Origin: JAAZMA01 sp036720245
Lineage (GTDB): Bacteria; Bacillota; Clostridia; Tissierellales; Tepidimicrobiaceae
Assembly (NCBI GenBank): GCA_036720245.1
Contig: DAIMNI010000055.1
Location: 1 to 14,843 of the forward strand
Direction of reading: 5' to 3'
DNA: 14,843 bases
Part shown: one piece after another, positions 7,343-14,843 of the stretch
How positions within the stretch are numbered: position 1 is the first letter of the stretch
How the letters are laid out: every line of letters starts with the position of its first letter
The notes under the pieces: model-generated
Told to the model about the DNA's origin: nothing
Databases searched by the model: none
The model's input: only the letters and a program-made list of their open reading frames with translations
Translations under genes and position numbers: made by a program

Positions 7343-8284
7343 ATGGATTTACAGAAATTTGTGAATTTTAAAGAGAAAGTCACTGGAAATATATCAAAAG
7401 TTATAATTGGAAAGGATAAAGAAATAGAATTAATTATAGTATCCTTTTTGGCAGGGGGGCATGTATTACTGGAGGATATACCAGGTACAGGAAAGACTAT
7501 GATGGTAAAGGCCTTTTCCAAGACTTTGGATTTGCTATTTAAAAGAATTCAATTTACACCGGATTTACTACCATCAGATATAACGGGAATGAATTTTTAC
7601 AATCAAAAAATTTTAGATTTTCAATTTCGAGAAGGGCCACTATTTTCTAATATAGTCTTGGCCGATGAAATCAATAGGGCAACTCCTAGAACTCAATCTT
7701 CATTACTAGAAGCTATGGAAGAGAAACAAATAACTTCTGATGGGCAGACTAGAAAATTAAATTTACCTTTTATGGTATTGGCTACACAAAATCCAATAGA
7801 ATCTTATGGTACTTTTCCACTTCCCGAAGCACAATTAGATAGATTTTTTATGCGATTAAAGCTAGGCTATCCTACTAGGGAAGAAGAGAAGATTATTATA
7901 AACAAAAACATAGGTAATCCCTTAGATAGTATAGAGCCTATAATTAATCAGGAGGAATTAATTTATCTATTTGAAAATGTATCTAAAGTATCAATTAATG
8001 AAGAAGTAATGGATTATTTAGTAGGAATATCAAGGGAGACCAGAAATAAAAAGGAAATTACATTAGGCGTCAGCCCTAGAGGTTCAATTGCAATTTTCAA
8101 AGCCTCTCAAGCCTATGCAGCTATTAATGGCAGAGATTATATATTACCTGAAGATATAAAATATGTATCGCCATACGTATTAAATCATAGAATAATAGCC
8201 TCTGGCATAAAAAATATAGAGGATTCCATAGAATTAATTGAAGAAATAGTAGATGATGTGAAAGTTCCCTTGGAGAGTGTTTAA
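7343..8284 (+). CDS. MoxR-family AAA+ ATPase
   Basis: Cytoplasmic AAA+ ATPase of 313 residues, normal for MoxR (AAA_3 plus lid). Visible motifs are Walker A around E44-DIPGTGK51-T, Walker B at I104-VLADE109, sensor 1 at LATQN150-P, an arginine in LDR167-FF, and a sensor 2-like arginine in GVSPRGS near residues 250-256. MoxR proteins act as chaperone-like remodelling ATPases and are typically encoded beside DUF58 proteins, as here. The target is unknown. ATG 7343 is preferred over a TTG fifteen bases earlier because the G run at 7330-7335 is a well-placed ribosome binding site. The DUF58 gene begins two bases after its stop, which indicates an operon. Confidence 0.95.
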   Translation: MDLQKFVNFKEKVTGNISKVIIGKDKEIELIIVSFLAGGHVLLEDIPGTGKTMMVKAFSKTLDLLFKRIQFTPDLLPSDITGMNFYNQKILDFQFREGPLFSNIVLADEINRATPRTQSSLLEAMEEKQITSDGQTRKLNLPFMVLATQNPIESYGTFPLPEAQLDRFFMRLKLGYPTREEEKIIINKNIGNPLDSIEPIINQEELIYLFENVSKVSINEEVMDYLVGISRETRNKKEITLGVSPRGSIAIFKASQAYAAINGRDYILPEDIKYVSPYVLNHRIIASGIKNIEDSIELIEEIVDDVKVPLESV

Positions 8285-8286
8285 TC

Positions 8287-9363
8287 ATGGCTTGGGCTTT
8301 AATAGGGGTAATAGCCTTAGTCTATTTAATTAACAAATGGACTCTATCCAGTGGATATATAAATTTAGATTATGGAATGGAAATAGAAAACAATGTGGCA
8401 GAAATAGGAGAGGAAATACAAATATATTCTATAATTGAAAACAATAAATTTATGGCAGTTCCTTTTTTAGAAGTATCTGAGAAATTTCCCAGTGGATTTA
8501 ATACTCTGGAAAATAGTTATGCTATATTTATTATGCCCTATCAAAGAGTGAGAAGAAGCTATAAAATTATGGGAGAAAAAAGGGGATTATATAATATAGA
8601 AATGGTAAACTTTAGCTTAGGAGATTTTATTGGCTTTTCTTCTGACCATAAGTATTTGAAGATGAAAAAAGAGGTAATAATACTTCCTAAAAAAGTAGAT
8701 TTACAGGAAGAACTAGTACCAGTAGGGTCCCTATTAGGAGATATATCTGTTAAAAGATGGGTGGTAGATGACCCGTTAATGAACATTGGCATAAGAGAAT
8801 ACACGGGAAACGAACCAGAAAGATATATCCATTGGCCTTCTTCAATGAAATATAATGAATTAATGGTTAAAAATTTTGATTTCACCACTGATAATAGTGT
8901 ATTAATAGCCTTAAACATTGAAACTATGAAACCTAGCTGGCAACCTATAGAGAAGGATTTAATAGAAAATTGTATATCTATTGCTCGAGGCGTTATGGAA
9001 GAATTAGAAGATGAAAAAATTCCCTATGGCTTGATAACCAATGCCTATAACGATCTATCTGTTTATGAAAAGGGATATTATTATCATCTGGGTTTAGGAA
9101 GCCATCATTTAGAAACTCTTATTGAAATATTAGGAAGACTAAGCTATAAATCTGATACATTATTTGAAAATATTATCAAAAGTATTATTAAAAGGCAGGG
9201 AAATTACACCACTGTAGTAATTATAACCTCAAGGATTTTAGATACTTATATAGAACCTATAAATAGATTAAGTAGTATCGTTAGTAAAATGGTAGTTATA
9301 TCCTTAGAAGATGAATATTTAGATAGTCTTCATGGAGATATAACAAAATATAGGGGTGAATAA
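8287..9363 (+). CDS. DUF58-domain protein (MoxR partner)
   Basis: Protein of 358 residues with one predicted N-terminal membrane helix (3-16), where many family members have two. A beta-rich region (about 30-135) precedes the DUF58 core (about 160-200), recognised by DDPLMNIGIREYTGNEPER with the conserved W183 of the IHWPSS segment. The remaining part (about 200-350) has the alternating pattern of a von Willebrand A-like fold (VLIALNIET, TTVVIITSR, KMVVISLED), though a complete MIDAS is not evident. Proteins of this type are encoded next to MoxR ATPases throughout bacteria and are thought to be their partners at the membrane. A GGAGAG site (8272-8277) inside the moxR end supports the ATG at 8287. 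The next gene starts directly after it. Confidence 0.92.
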   Translation: MAWALIGVIALVYLINKWTLSSGYINLDYGMEIENNVAEIGEEIQIYSIIENNKFMAVPFLEVSEKFPSGFNTLENSYAIFIMPYQRVRRSYKIMGEKRGLYNIEMVNFSLGDFIGFSSDHKYLKMKKEVIILPKKVDLQEELVPVGSLLGDISVKRWVVDDPLMNIGIREYTGNEPERYIHWPSSMKYNELMVKNFDFTTDNSVLIALNIETMKPSWQPIEKDLIENCISIARGVMEELEDEKIPYGLITNAYNDLSVYEKGYYYHLGLGSHHLETLIEILGRLSYKSDTLFENIIKSIIKRQGNYTTVVIITSRILDTYIEPINRLSSIVSKMVVISLEDEYLDSLHGDITKYRGE

Positions 9364-9364
9364 T

Positions 9365-10558
9365 ATGGTAGAAATTATTTTAATAGAATTAATATCTATA
9401 ATTTCATTTTTATATTCTCTATGGCTAATGTTTGCTTATTTTGCCCCTATGAATGAGGTTTTTTTAGTATTTATTTGGACAGTTGGTGCCTCTTTAATCT
9501 TTGCCCTATCCCATAGGAAAAGAAAAATATATAATATTACTATAGTATTATTACTTTTACCCATAATTTTTTACCGGGATAAGGCATCTATTTTCTTTAT
9601 TATCATATCAACTTTACTTATATTTCTATATATTAAAAAATCCTTATTAAGAGGAAACCACTATCTATATGCCAACACCTTTAAAAAGATTCATGCATTT
9701 TATATAGCCATAATTTGCCTTAGATTATTATTAGATGGACTTGAAGGTTCTATTAGTTCTGCTATTCCTTTTATTATTATTTATATACTATCTTCTACAA
9801 TACTTACTAGAACCATTAGACATATAGATTCTAATATGGAAATGGGAAAGATTCGGAAAAATAATATTAAGCATTTAATATTTATTTCTCTAATATTTAT
9901 TATAGTTACTTTTGAAGAACTGAGAAGCTTTATTTGGACAGCTATTAGTAATATTTTTGAAAAGCTAATTCTTGCATTATTTTACCCGCTTTATTTACTT
10001 GCACGGCTACTAGCACCAGAACCATCGGAAGTAGAACCAGAAATGAGTGAGGTAATTGATAATTTTTTCCGAATAGATGGCCTACAAGAAGGTCAAGCCA
10101 TAGAAGGATATGAAGAGTTAGCTAGAAAGCTTTTAAAATTTGCTTCAATTGTCAAAACCATTTTAATAATAATTTTAACAGCAGCTTTAATATACATTGT
10201 TTATAAAATAATTATTAAATTAGGCAATAGGAATTATGTAGGGGAAGGGTTTACTGAGGAAAGAGAATATATTAAAAAAGAAAAGAAAAAAGACAAAGTA
10301 TTCAATATAGAAAAATATCCTAAGGAATTTGGAGAACAAATTAGATATTATTATAGACATTATTTAGAAAAGCTTAGAAGATCAGATATAGAGATATTAG
10401 AAACAGATACTTCTCTTGAAGTAAATGAAAAAGCTAAAGAAGTATTTGATGAAGAAATTGAGGGGATTAGGGAGATTTATATTAATACCCGATATGGAGG
10501 GAAATATGTAGATGCTAGTACAGTAGAAGAAATGAAAAACCTATATAGAAACCTTTGA
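9365..10558 (+). CDS. Multi-pass membrane protein with DUF4129-like C-terminus, no transglutaminase domain
   Basis: Membrane protein of 397 residues. Hydrophobic segments at about 4-26, 31-49, 55-70, 74-92, 108-126, 131-149, 168-184, a weaker 201-217, and 263-285 give eight or nine membrane passes. The C-terminal tail (about 320-397) is soluble and charged and looks like DUF4129: an IRYYYRHYLEKLRR helix, a TDTSLE segment, then YINTRYGG and a final helix. In the common MoxR-DUF58 neighbourhood this position is usually held by a larger protein with an extracytoplasmic transglutaminase-like domain between helices and a DUF4129 tail. Here that position (about 218-262) holds only a short acidic stretch, and no Cys-His-Asp triad is present. 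The start is ATG 9365, with AGGGGTG (9352-9358) inside the end of the DUF58 gene; an earlier in-frame GTG at 9356 is less likely. Confidence 0.8.
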   Translation: MVEIILIELISIISFLYSLWLMFAYFAPMNEVFLVFIWTVGASLIFALSHRKRKIYNITIVLLLLPIIFYRDKASIFFIIISTLLIFLYIKKSLLRGNHYLYANTFKKIHAFYIAIICLRLLLDGLEGSISSAIPFIIIYILSSTILTRTIRHIDSNMEMGKIRKNNIKHLIFISLIFIIVTFEELRSFIWTAISNIFEKLILALFYPLYLLARLLAPEPSEVEPEMSEVIDNFFRIDGLQEGQAIEGYEELARKLLKFASIVKTILIIILTAALIYIVYKIIIKLGNRNYVGEGFTEEREYIKKEKKKDKVFNIEKYPKEFGEQIRYYYRHYLEKLRRSDIEILETDTSLEVNEKAKEVFDEEIEGIREIYINTRYGGKYVDASTVEEMKNLYRNL

Positions 10559-10612
10559 TAAAATTTGAAAGTAGAATTATAACGTAGAAAACCTTGAGGA
10601 AAGGTGAAATAA

Positions 10613-11347
10613 ATGGGCAAAGGAAAAGTATTTATTATAATTGGATCTATCATAGTCTTAGGCATTTCCCTATTTTTTATCATTAGATATATATTATATA
10701 AACTAGTAGATAAGCGTATTGCCAACTATCAAGATGAACTTATAACAAAACATTATAATGAAATTGAAAATATATATAGGGAAATGCGAGGCTGGAAACA
10801 TGATTATCATAATCATATACAGTTAATGAAGGCCTATTTAGAATTAGAAAAATATAAGGAAATGGATAAGTATTTAAATGATTTGAATATGGATTTAACT
10901 AATATAGATACAGTATTAAAAACAGGAAATCTTATGGTAGATGCTATTTTAAATAGCAAATTATCTCTAGCCATAAGTCGGGATATAAATGTAAATGCAA
11001 AGGCTACGGTACCTAAAAAACTTCAGGTGGCAGATATAGACCTATGTGTAATTATTGGGAACCTAATGGATAATGCTATGGAAGCTACAATGAAAATAGC
11101 AAATCCAGAGGCCAGATTTATAAGGGTATATATAAGAGAAATGAAGGGACAATTATATATTTCCATAACCAATTCTATGGAAGGAAAAGCTCAAAAATCT
11201 GGCCTAGAATATACCTCTACAAAACTAGGGAAGAACCATGGCTTTGGTCTAAAAAGAGTAGATAATATAGTAAATAAATATGATGGATTTATTAATAGGC
11301 AATCAGAGGAAGGAATATTTGCAACGGAAATAACATTGCCTATATAG
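10613..11347 (+). CDS. GHKL-type sensor histidine kinase (AgrC/CitA-like, LytTR-linked)
   Basis: Sensor kinase of 244 residues with one N-terminal membrane helix (about 6-28). A predicted coiled helix (32-58) follows, then the phosphoacceptor box RGWKH63-DYHNH, with H63 as the likely phosphorylated histidine. The ATPase domain (about 140-244) has an N box N150-LMDN154-AMEA and a G box N208-HGFGLKRV216, and ends with ITLPI. This is the GHKL class that pairs with LytTR response regulators. The sensor part is minimal, with essentially no extracytoplasmic loop, so it must sense in the membrane, in the cytoplasm or through a partner. The best partner by context is the membrane protein encoded 54 bp upstream. 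The start ATG has a GAGGAAAGGTG region just upstream (10596-10606). The regulator gene begins 11 bp after the stop. Confidence 0.93.
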   Translation: MGKGKVFIIIGSIIVLGISLFFIIRYILYKLVDKRIANYQDELITKHYNEIENIYREMRGWKHDYHNHIQLMKAYLELEKYKEMDKYLNDLNMDLTNIDTVLKTGNLMVDAILNSKLSLAISRDINVNAKATVPKKLQVADIDLCVIIGNLMDNAMEATMKIANPEARFIRVYIREMKGQLYISITNSMEGKAQKSGLEYTSTKLGKNHGFGLKRVDNIVNKYDGFINRQSEEGIFATEITLPI

Positions 11348-11358
11348 AGGTGAAAAAT

Positions 11359-12078
11359 ATGACTAATACAATTAATATAGCTATAGTAGATGATGAAGAA
11401 GTACAAGTAGAATTATTAGAAAAGTATGTAAAAAATTGGGCTAATAAAAAAGATATAAGGGTTATAACAGAAGCTTTTTATAATGGGGAAAGTTTTCAAT
11501 TTAGCTGGAGTATGGATAAAACATATGATGTGTTATTACTAGATATCGAAATGCCTGGCATTAATGGGATAGAACTGGCCAAAAAAATAAGGAAAGAGGA
11601 TAATTTAATAAATATTATATTTATAACTGCTATTGCCGATTATATAGGAGAAGGCTATGATGTAGAAGCTATTAATTATTTAATTAAGCCTATAGATGAG
11701 GAAAAATTATATGAATGTCTAGATAGAGCCTTTAAAAAAACCCCTAAGGAAGAAAAGATAATTCTAGTAGAGGAACAAGGGGAAATTCGTCGTATATTAC
11801 AGAAGGATATTTTATACATAGAGTCCTTCGGACATAATGTAGAAATAAATGCCATAGGTGAAAAATATACTGTTCGAAAAAACATTGGAATTATAGAAAA
11901 AGAATTAGATGAAAATAATTTTGTGCGATGTCATAGATCCTATATTGTGGGGATACGGCATATAAATAGGATAGGAAAAAATGATATTAAACTAGATAAT
12001 GGTGAAATAATTCCTATAAGTAGAAGGCAGTATGCTAATGTAAATAAGGCTTTTATTCAATATTATGGGGAGGTTTAA
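11359..12078 (+). CDS. LytTR-family response regulator
   Basis: Response regulator of 239 residues. The receiver domain (1-125) has D11/D12, the phosphorylated D62 in LLLDIEMPG, T90 and K110. The LytTR DNA-binding domain (about 134-236) is recognised by DILYIESFGHNVEI, NFVRCHRSYIVG and IPISRRQY. It is the cognate partner of the kinase encoded just upstream. ATG 11359 is chosen because AGAGGTG (11346-11352) overlaps the kinase stop and is correctly spaced; a GTG nine bases earlier is part of that site. Regulated genes are not shown by the sequence; the MoxR operon itself or the following dsdA are candidates. There is no AgrB, AgrD or other peptide-signal gene in the window, so an agr-type circuit is not supported. 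Confidence 0.93.
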   Translation: MTNTINIAIVDDEEVQVELLEKYVKNWANKKDIRVITEAFYNGESFQFSWSMDKTYDVLLLDIEMPGINGIELAKKIRKEDNLINIIFITAIADYIGEGYDVEAINYLIKPIDEEKLYECLDRAFKKTPKEEKIILVEEQGEIRRILQKDILYIESFGHNVEINAIGEKYTVRKNIGIIEKELDENNFVRCHRSYIVGIRHINRIGKNDIKLDNGEIIPISRRQYANVNKAFIQYYGEV

Positions 12079-12154
12079 GCTCATGCTTTAATAAGGTATT
12101 GGGAGTTTCAGAATTATTATAGGATAATGATATAAAGAAGGGAGAATGGTTAAT

Positions 12155-13444
12155 ATGGGATTACTATTAGATGAAATAAAAGGATTAAAAGAAGTAATTT
12201 GGATAAATGGAAATTATAGTAGTTTTCAGGAGGTAATAGATGAACTACCTTTAAATTATGAAGATGCACTAGATGCAGAGAAAAGATTAAAGAGATTTGC
12301 ACCATTTATTGAAAAAGCCTTTCCTGAAACTATAGATGGGATTATAGAATCTCCTATATCTAAAATAGATGCAATGCAAAGGAATATGGAGAAAGTCTAT
12401 GGACAAAAAATATACGGAAATTTGATACTTAAAAGGGATGACTTGCTTCCTATTGCTGGTTCTATAAAGGCAAGAGGAGGCATATATGAAGTGTTAAAAT
12501 ATGCAGAAACAATAGCTATAAATAATGGATTATTAAAAATAGATGATGATTATTCTAGTTTAGTAGAAAACAAATTTAAGAAATTCTTTTCTAATTATAC
12601 CATTCAGGTAGGCAGTACTGGCAATTTAGGATTAAGTATTGGGATAATATCTGCAAAAATAGGTTTTAAAGTAAAAGTTCATATGTCTCAAGATGCAAAA
12701 CAGTGGAAAAAAGATTTATTAAGGGAAAAGGGAGTAGAAGTAGTTGAATATTCCTCAGATTATTCTAAAGCTGTAGAAGAGGGAAGGAATGAATCGGACA
12801 AGGATCCTAATAGTTATTTTATAGATGATGAAAATTCTAAGGATTTATTTTTAGGCTATACTGTAGGAGGCCTAAGGATTAAAACTCAGTTAGAAAAGAT
12901 GAATATTATAGTAGATGAAAGCCATCCCTTGTTTGTATATCTTCCTTGTGGTGTAGGTGGAGGGCCAGGTGGAGTAGCCTATGGATTAAAACTTATATAT
13001 GAGGATAATGTCCATTGTTTCTTTGCAGAACCTACCCATTCCCCCGCTATGTTATTAGGGCTTATGACAGGTCTTCATGACAAAGTATCCGTGGAGGATT
13101 ACGGTTTAGACAATAAGACAGAGGCAGATGGTTTGGCAGTAGGTCGTCCCTCATCCTTTGTAGGGGGAATGATGGATAAACTTTTATCTGGTGTATTTAC
13201 CATAGGAGATGAAAGATTATATGAATTTTTAAAGGCCTTAGCCGATGAAGAAGATATATATTTGGAACCTTCAGCATTGGCAGGATTTTTAGGACCCATA
13301 CTTTTATCTGGAAAAGAGGGAGAAGACTATTTAAAGAAACACAATATATTTGAAAAGAAAGATAATATTACCCATATGTGCTGGGCTACAGGAGGTTCTT
13401 TAGTTCCTGCAGATGTAATGAAGGAATACTATAAAAAAAGATAG
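12155..13444 (+). CDS. dsdA: D-serine ammonia-lyase (D-serine dehydratase)
   Basis: PLP-dependent enzyme of 429 residues (E. coli DsdA is 442) that converts D-serine to pyruvate and ammonia, for energy, for nitrogen or for D-serine detoxification. The PLP lysine is K105 in GSIKARGGIYEV. The substrate-carboxylate loop is GSTGNLGLS (153-161). The glycine-rich phosphate loop is PCGVGGGPGG (264-273). The C-terminal AEPTHSPAMLLG and EPSALAGFLGP segments are family signatures. The start was set at ATG 12155 because AAGGGAG (12138-12144) lies ten bases before it; the in-frame ATG at 12146 is too close to that site. No dsdX transporter or dsdC regulator is adjacent. No terminator is evident between the response regulator and this gene, so read-through from the upstream operon is possible. 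A GNAT remnant follows in frame after the stop. Confidence 0.95.
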   Translation: MGLLLDEIKGLKEVIWINGNYSSFQEVIDELPLNYEDALDAEKRLKRFAPFIEKAFPETIDGIIESPISKIDAMQRNMEKVYGQKIYGNLILKRDDLLPIAGSIKARGGIYEVLKYAETIAINNGLLKIDDDYSSLVENKFKKFFSNYTIQVGSTGNLGLSIGIISAKIGFKVKVHMSQDAKQWKKDLLREKGVEVVEYSSDYSKAVEEGRNESDKDPNSYFIDDENSKDLFLGYTVGGLRIKTQLEKMNIIVDESHPLFVYLPCGVGGGPGGVAYGLKLIYEDNVHCFFAEPTHSPAMLLGLMTGLHDKVSVEDYGLDNKTEADGLAVGRPSSFVGGMMDKLLSGVFTIGDERLYEFLKALADEEDIYLEPSALAGFLGPILLSGKEGEDYLKKHNIFEKKDNITHMCWATGGSLVPADVMKEYYKKR

Positions 13445-13552
13445 GATATAGGAGAGTATTGGCATGAAGTTTCGAAAAACAATAGAAAAGGAGAAGTATA
13501 TATTAAAATAGGCTATAAACCAATTGGAGATTTTTACGATTACACTATTTAA
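13445..13552 (+). pseudogene. GNAT acetyltransferase C-terminal remnant
   Basis: Directly after the dsdA stop (TAG, 13442-13444), the same reading frame stays open for 35 codons to a TAA at 13550-13552. The encoded peptide contains EVSKNNRKGEVYIKIGYKPI followed by GDFYDYTI. This matches the usual end of GNAT acetyltransferases: an N-N after a valine strand, a helix with Y-x-K-x-G-[FY], and a last strand. The rest of the acetyltransferase and any start codon are absent, so it is best read as the leftover 3' end of a deleted gene. A link to dsdA translation would require read-through of the TAG and is unlikely. Two further GNAT genes follow immediately. Confidence 0.5.
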
Positions 13553-13594
13553 AATATGTTATATTGCAAAGTAGAATATTGGAGGTGCGGCAAT

Positions 13595-14239
13595 ATGCTT
13601 ACAATAGATGAATATAAGGGTAATCCATGTAGATTATCTTCATTACCCTACTGGAAAATGAAAACCTTTAATTTTCCTGATAATTTAAAGGTTATACACG
13701 ATATAGATTATGATGGTATAAAAGATAATTATGGAAAGGATACAAGGTATTTTAGACTTAAACATGGCTTTTTAAATATTGAAGAGCCAGTATTACCAAA
13801 AGGTTTTTCCTACAAAGAAGTAAATACAGATTTGGAAAGCGAATTATTAGATATAGTACGAATAATAAATGAATCTTATGATGATATTAAAGTTAATTTA
13901 CCTCAGGTACAGTCTTGGATTGAGTTAGATGTTTTTAAAAAAGAATTATGGATATTTATAGAAGATGATAAATTAAAAGAAAATATTGCATTAGGAATTG
14001 CTGAACTAGATCAAGAGGTAAGAGAAGGTATGCTTGAATGGATACAGGTACTTCCTGATTATCGGTGTAGAGGATTTGGACATGCAATTGTAACTAAGTT
14101 GCTGCTGAATATGAAAACTTATGCAGATTTTGTAACAGTATCTGGTCAGGTAGACAACAATACAAAACCAGAAAAGTTATATAGGCGATGTGGCTTTACT
14201 GGGAATGATATATGGCACGTAATTGAAGCAATTAGGTAG
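13595..14239 (+). CDS. GNAT-family N-acetyltransferase
   Basis: Protein of 214 residues. The GNAT core occupies about 70-210: the acetyl-CoA pyrophosphate loop R157-C-R-G160-F-G162 follows the central strand MLEWIQVLPDY, and the final helix-strand NNTKPEKLYRRCGF (188-201) is typical. The first 65 residues (with PYWKMKTF and RYFRLKHG) are not part of the minimal fold and are unassigned. The substrate is unknown; small-molecule or peptide amines are typical for the family. The start is ATG 13595, supported by GGAGGTG (13581-13587) seven bases upstream; the in-frame ATG at 13556 has no such site. It stands between a GNAT remnant and another GNAT gene, with no terminator or clear promoter around it. 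Confidence 0.87.
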   Translation: MLTIDEYKGNPCRLSSLPYWKMKTFNFPDNLKVIHDIDYDGIKDNYGKDTRYFRLKHGFLNIEEPVLPKGFSYKEVNTDLESELLDIVRIINESYDDIKVNLPQVQSWIELDVFKKELWIFIEDDKLKENIALGIAELDQEVREGMLEWIQVLPDYRCRGFGHAIVTKLLLNMKTYADFVTVSGQVDNNTKPEKLYRRCGFTGNDIWHVIEAIR

Positions 14240-14307
14240 AATGATTTGACAGAAGTAGACCTTGGTAAAAGGAAATAAGAATTTATATAAAAGAAGGGGT
14301 AGATAGT

Positions 14308-14843
14308 ATGATAAAATTGCCTTATATTGAAACAGAAAGATTAATACTAAGACCTTTTAGTCTTGAAGATGCAAAGGAAGTTCAAAGATTAGCTGGAGAT
14401 ATGGAGATTGCAAAAACAACATTAAATATACCACATCCTTATGAAGATGGAATGGCAGAAGAATGGATTAATAGACATGTTGAAGAATATGAAAGAGGTA
14501 TATCTTTAACATTAGCCATATCACATAAAGAAGAAAAATATCTGATTGGTGCCATAGGATTAGCGATAAATAAAAAGCATGATAGGGCAGAGTTAGGATA
14601 TTGGATAGGGAGACCTTATTGGAACAGAGGGTATTGTTCAGAAGCAGCTAGGACATTATGTGATTATGGATTTCAAAAAATAGGCTTAAATAAAATATGT
14701 GCCACACATTTAAAAAGAAATCCAGCTTCAGGCAAAGTTATGCAGAAAATTGGAATGGAACAGGAAGGTGTATTTAAAGAACATGTGAAAAAATGGGGGA
14801 AATATGAAGACTTAGTCTATTATGGAATGGTGAAAAGTTGGAG
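14308..14843 (+). CDS. RimJ/RimL-type GNAT acetyltransferase (runs off the window end)
   Basis: The open frame from ATG 14308 gives 178 residues up to the window edge with no stop. The family is usually about 170-190 residues, so only a few codons are likely missing. It starts with ETERLILRPFSLEDA, the hallmark of the RimJ/RimL subgroup. The acetyl-CoA region includes ELGYWIGRPYWNRGYCSEAA (95-114), and the terminal signature is N138-PASGKVMQKIGM150. Members acetylate ribosomal protein N-termini or other amines, or act on antibiotics, and this one cannot be told apart. AAGGGG (14294-14299) sits eight bases upstream. The spacing to the preceding GNAT gene is 68 bp. Confidence 0.88.
   Translation, partial: MIKLPYIETERLILRPFSLEDAKEVQRLAGDMEIAKTTLNIPHPYEDGMAEEWINRHVEEYERGISLTLAISHKEEKYLIGAIGLAINKKHDRAELGYWIGRPYWNRGYCSEAARTLCDYGFQKIGLNKICATHLKRNPASGKVMQKIGMEQEGVFKEHVKKWGKYEDLVYYGMVKSW

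Noticed and set aside
10613..12078. Reading the kinase/regulator pair as an agr-type quorum-sensing system
   Set aside because: There is no AgrB-like protease, no signal-peptide gene, and the kinase lacks the multi-helix sensor of AgrC.
12074..12091. Possible hairpin AAGC/GCTT at the end of the response regulator gene
   Set aside because: The stem is four pairs with a mismatch outside and no T tract, so termination before dsdA is not supported.
13464..13511. A 15-codon open frame starting with ATG and preceded by GGAG
   Set aside because: It is short, has no recognisable product, and overlaps out of frame with the better supported GNAT-like remnant.
14246..14274. A perfect -35 hexamer TTGACA before the last GNAT gene
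   Set aside because: No acceptable -10 sequence occurs 16-18 bp downstream, so a promoter call is not supported.

Overview
The window is AT-rich, compactly organised DNA. It looks like a chromosomal segment of a low-GC Gram-positive anaerobe, most likely class Clostridia or the Tissierellia-like peptide and amino-acid fermenters. The evidence is strong AGGAGG-type ribosome binding sites, codons rich in A and T at the third position, a flavodiiron (FprA) protein, a lipoprotein with a Gram-positive lipobox, GHKL/LytTR signalling, and peptide and D-serine catabolism genes. No species can be named from the sequence alone. No phage genes, transposase, CRISPR array, tRNA or rRNA were seen.

Layout. 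(1) 1-1322: a flavodiiron protein gene (fprA) with a promoter-like sequence and its own terminator; it probably serves oxygen defence. (2) 1328-2076: a terminator-like hairpin, a DUF5052-like lipoprotein, and a hairpin shared by two convergent genes. (3) 2079-3742: on the minus strand, a TrmB-family regulator followed by a cupin protein with a TAATG stop/start overlap, driven by a good sigma-A promoter. (4) 3743-6508: on the plus strand, divergent from the regulator, a YfcC-type membrane carrier and peptidase T. The regulator and cupin are natural candidates to control this uptake-and-hydrolysis pair. (5) 6553-6689: a 137-bp palindromic intergenic repeat with an internal 16-bp direct repeat. 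(6) 6721-12078: six tightly packed plus-strand genes: a DUF5808 membrane protein, a MoxR AAA+ ATPase, a DUF58 protein, a multi-pass membrane protein with a DUF4129-like tail but no transglutaminase domain, a minimal GHKL histidine kinase and a LytTR response regulator. (7) 12155-13444: D-serine ammonia-lyase (dsdA). (8) 13445-14843: a GNAT acetyltransferase remnant lying in frame behind the dsdA stop, an intact GNAT gene, and a RimJ/RimL-like GNAT gene that runs off the window end.

Working together. Transporter, peptidase T and D-serine ammonia-lyase fit an organism that imports peptides or amino acids and degrades them to pyruvate and ammonia. The MoxR-DUF58-DUF4129 block is a widespread chaperone-like membrane module of poorly known role. 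Here it is a variant without transglutaminase and is directly linked to a two-component system. I found no clearly new defence or mobile system. The best leads are the variant MoxR module with linked signalling, the TrmB/cupin pair, the palindromic repeat and the GNAT remnant.

Start codons were set by ribosome binding sites. For pepT, moxR, the cupin, the DUF4129-like gene, the LytTR regulator, dsdA and the first intact GNAT gene, this gives a start a little downstream of the longest possible frame.
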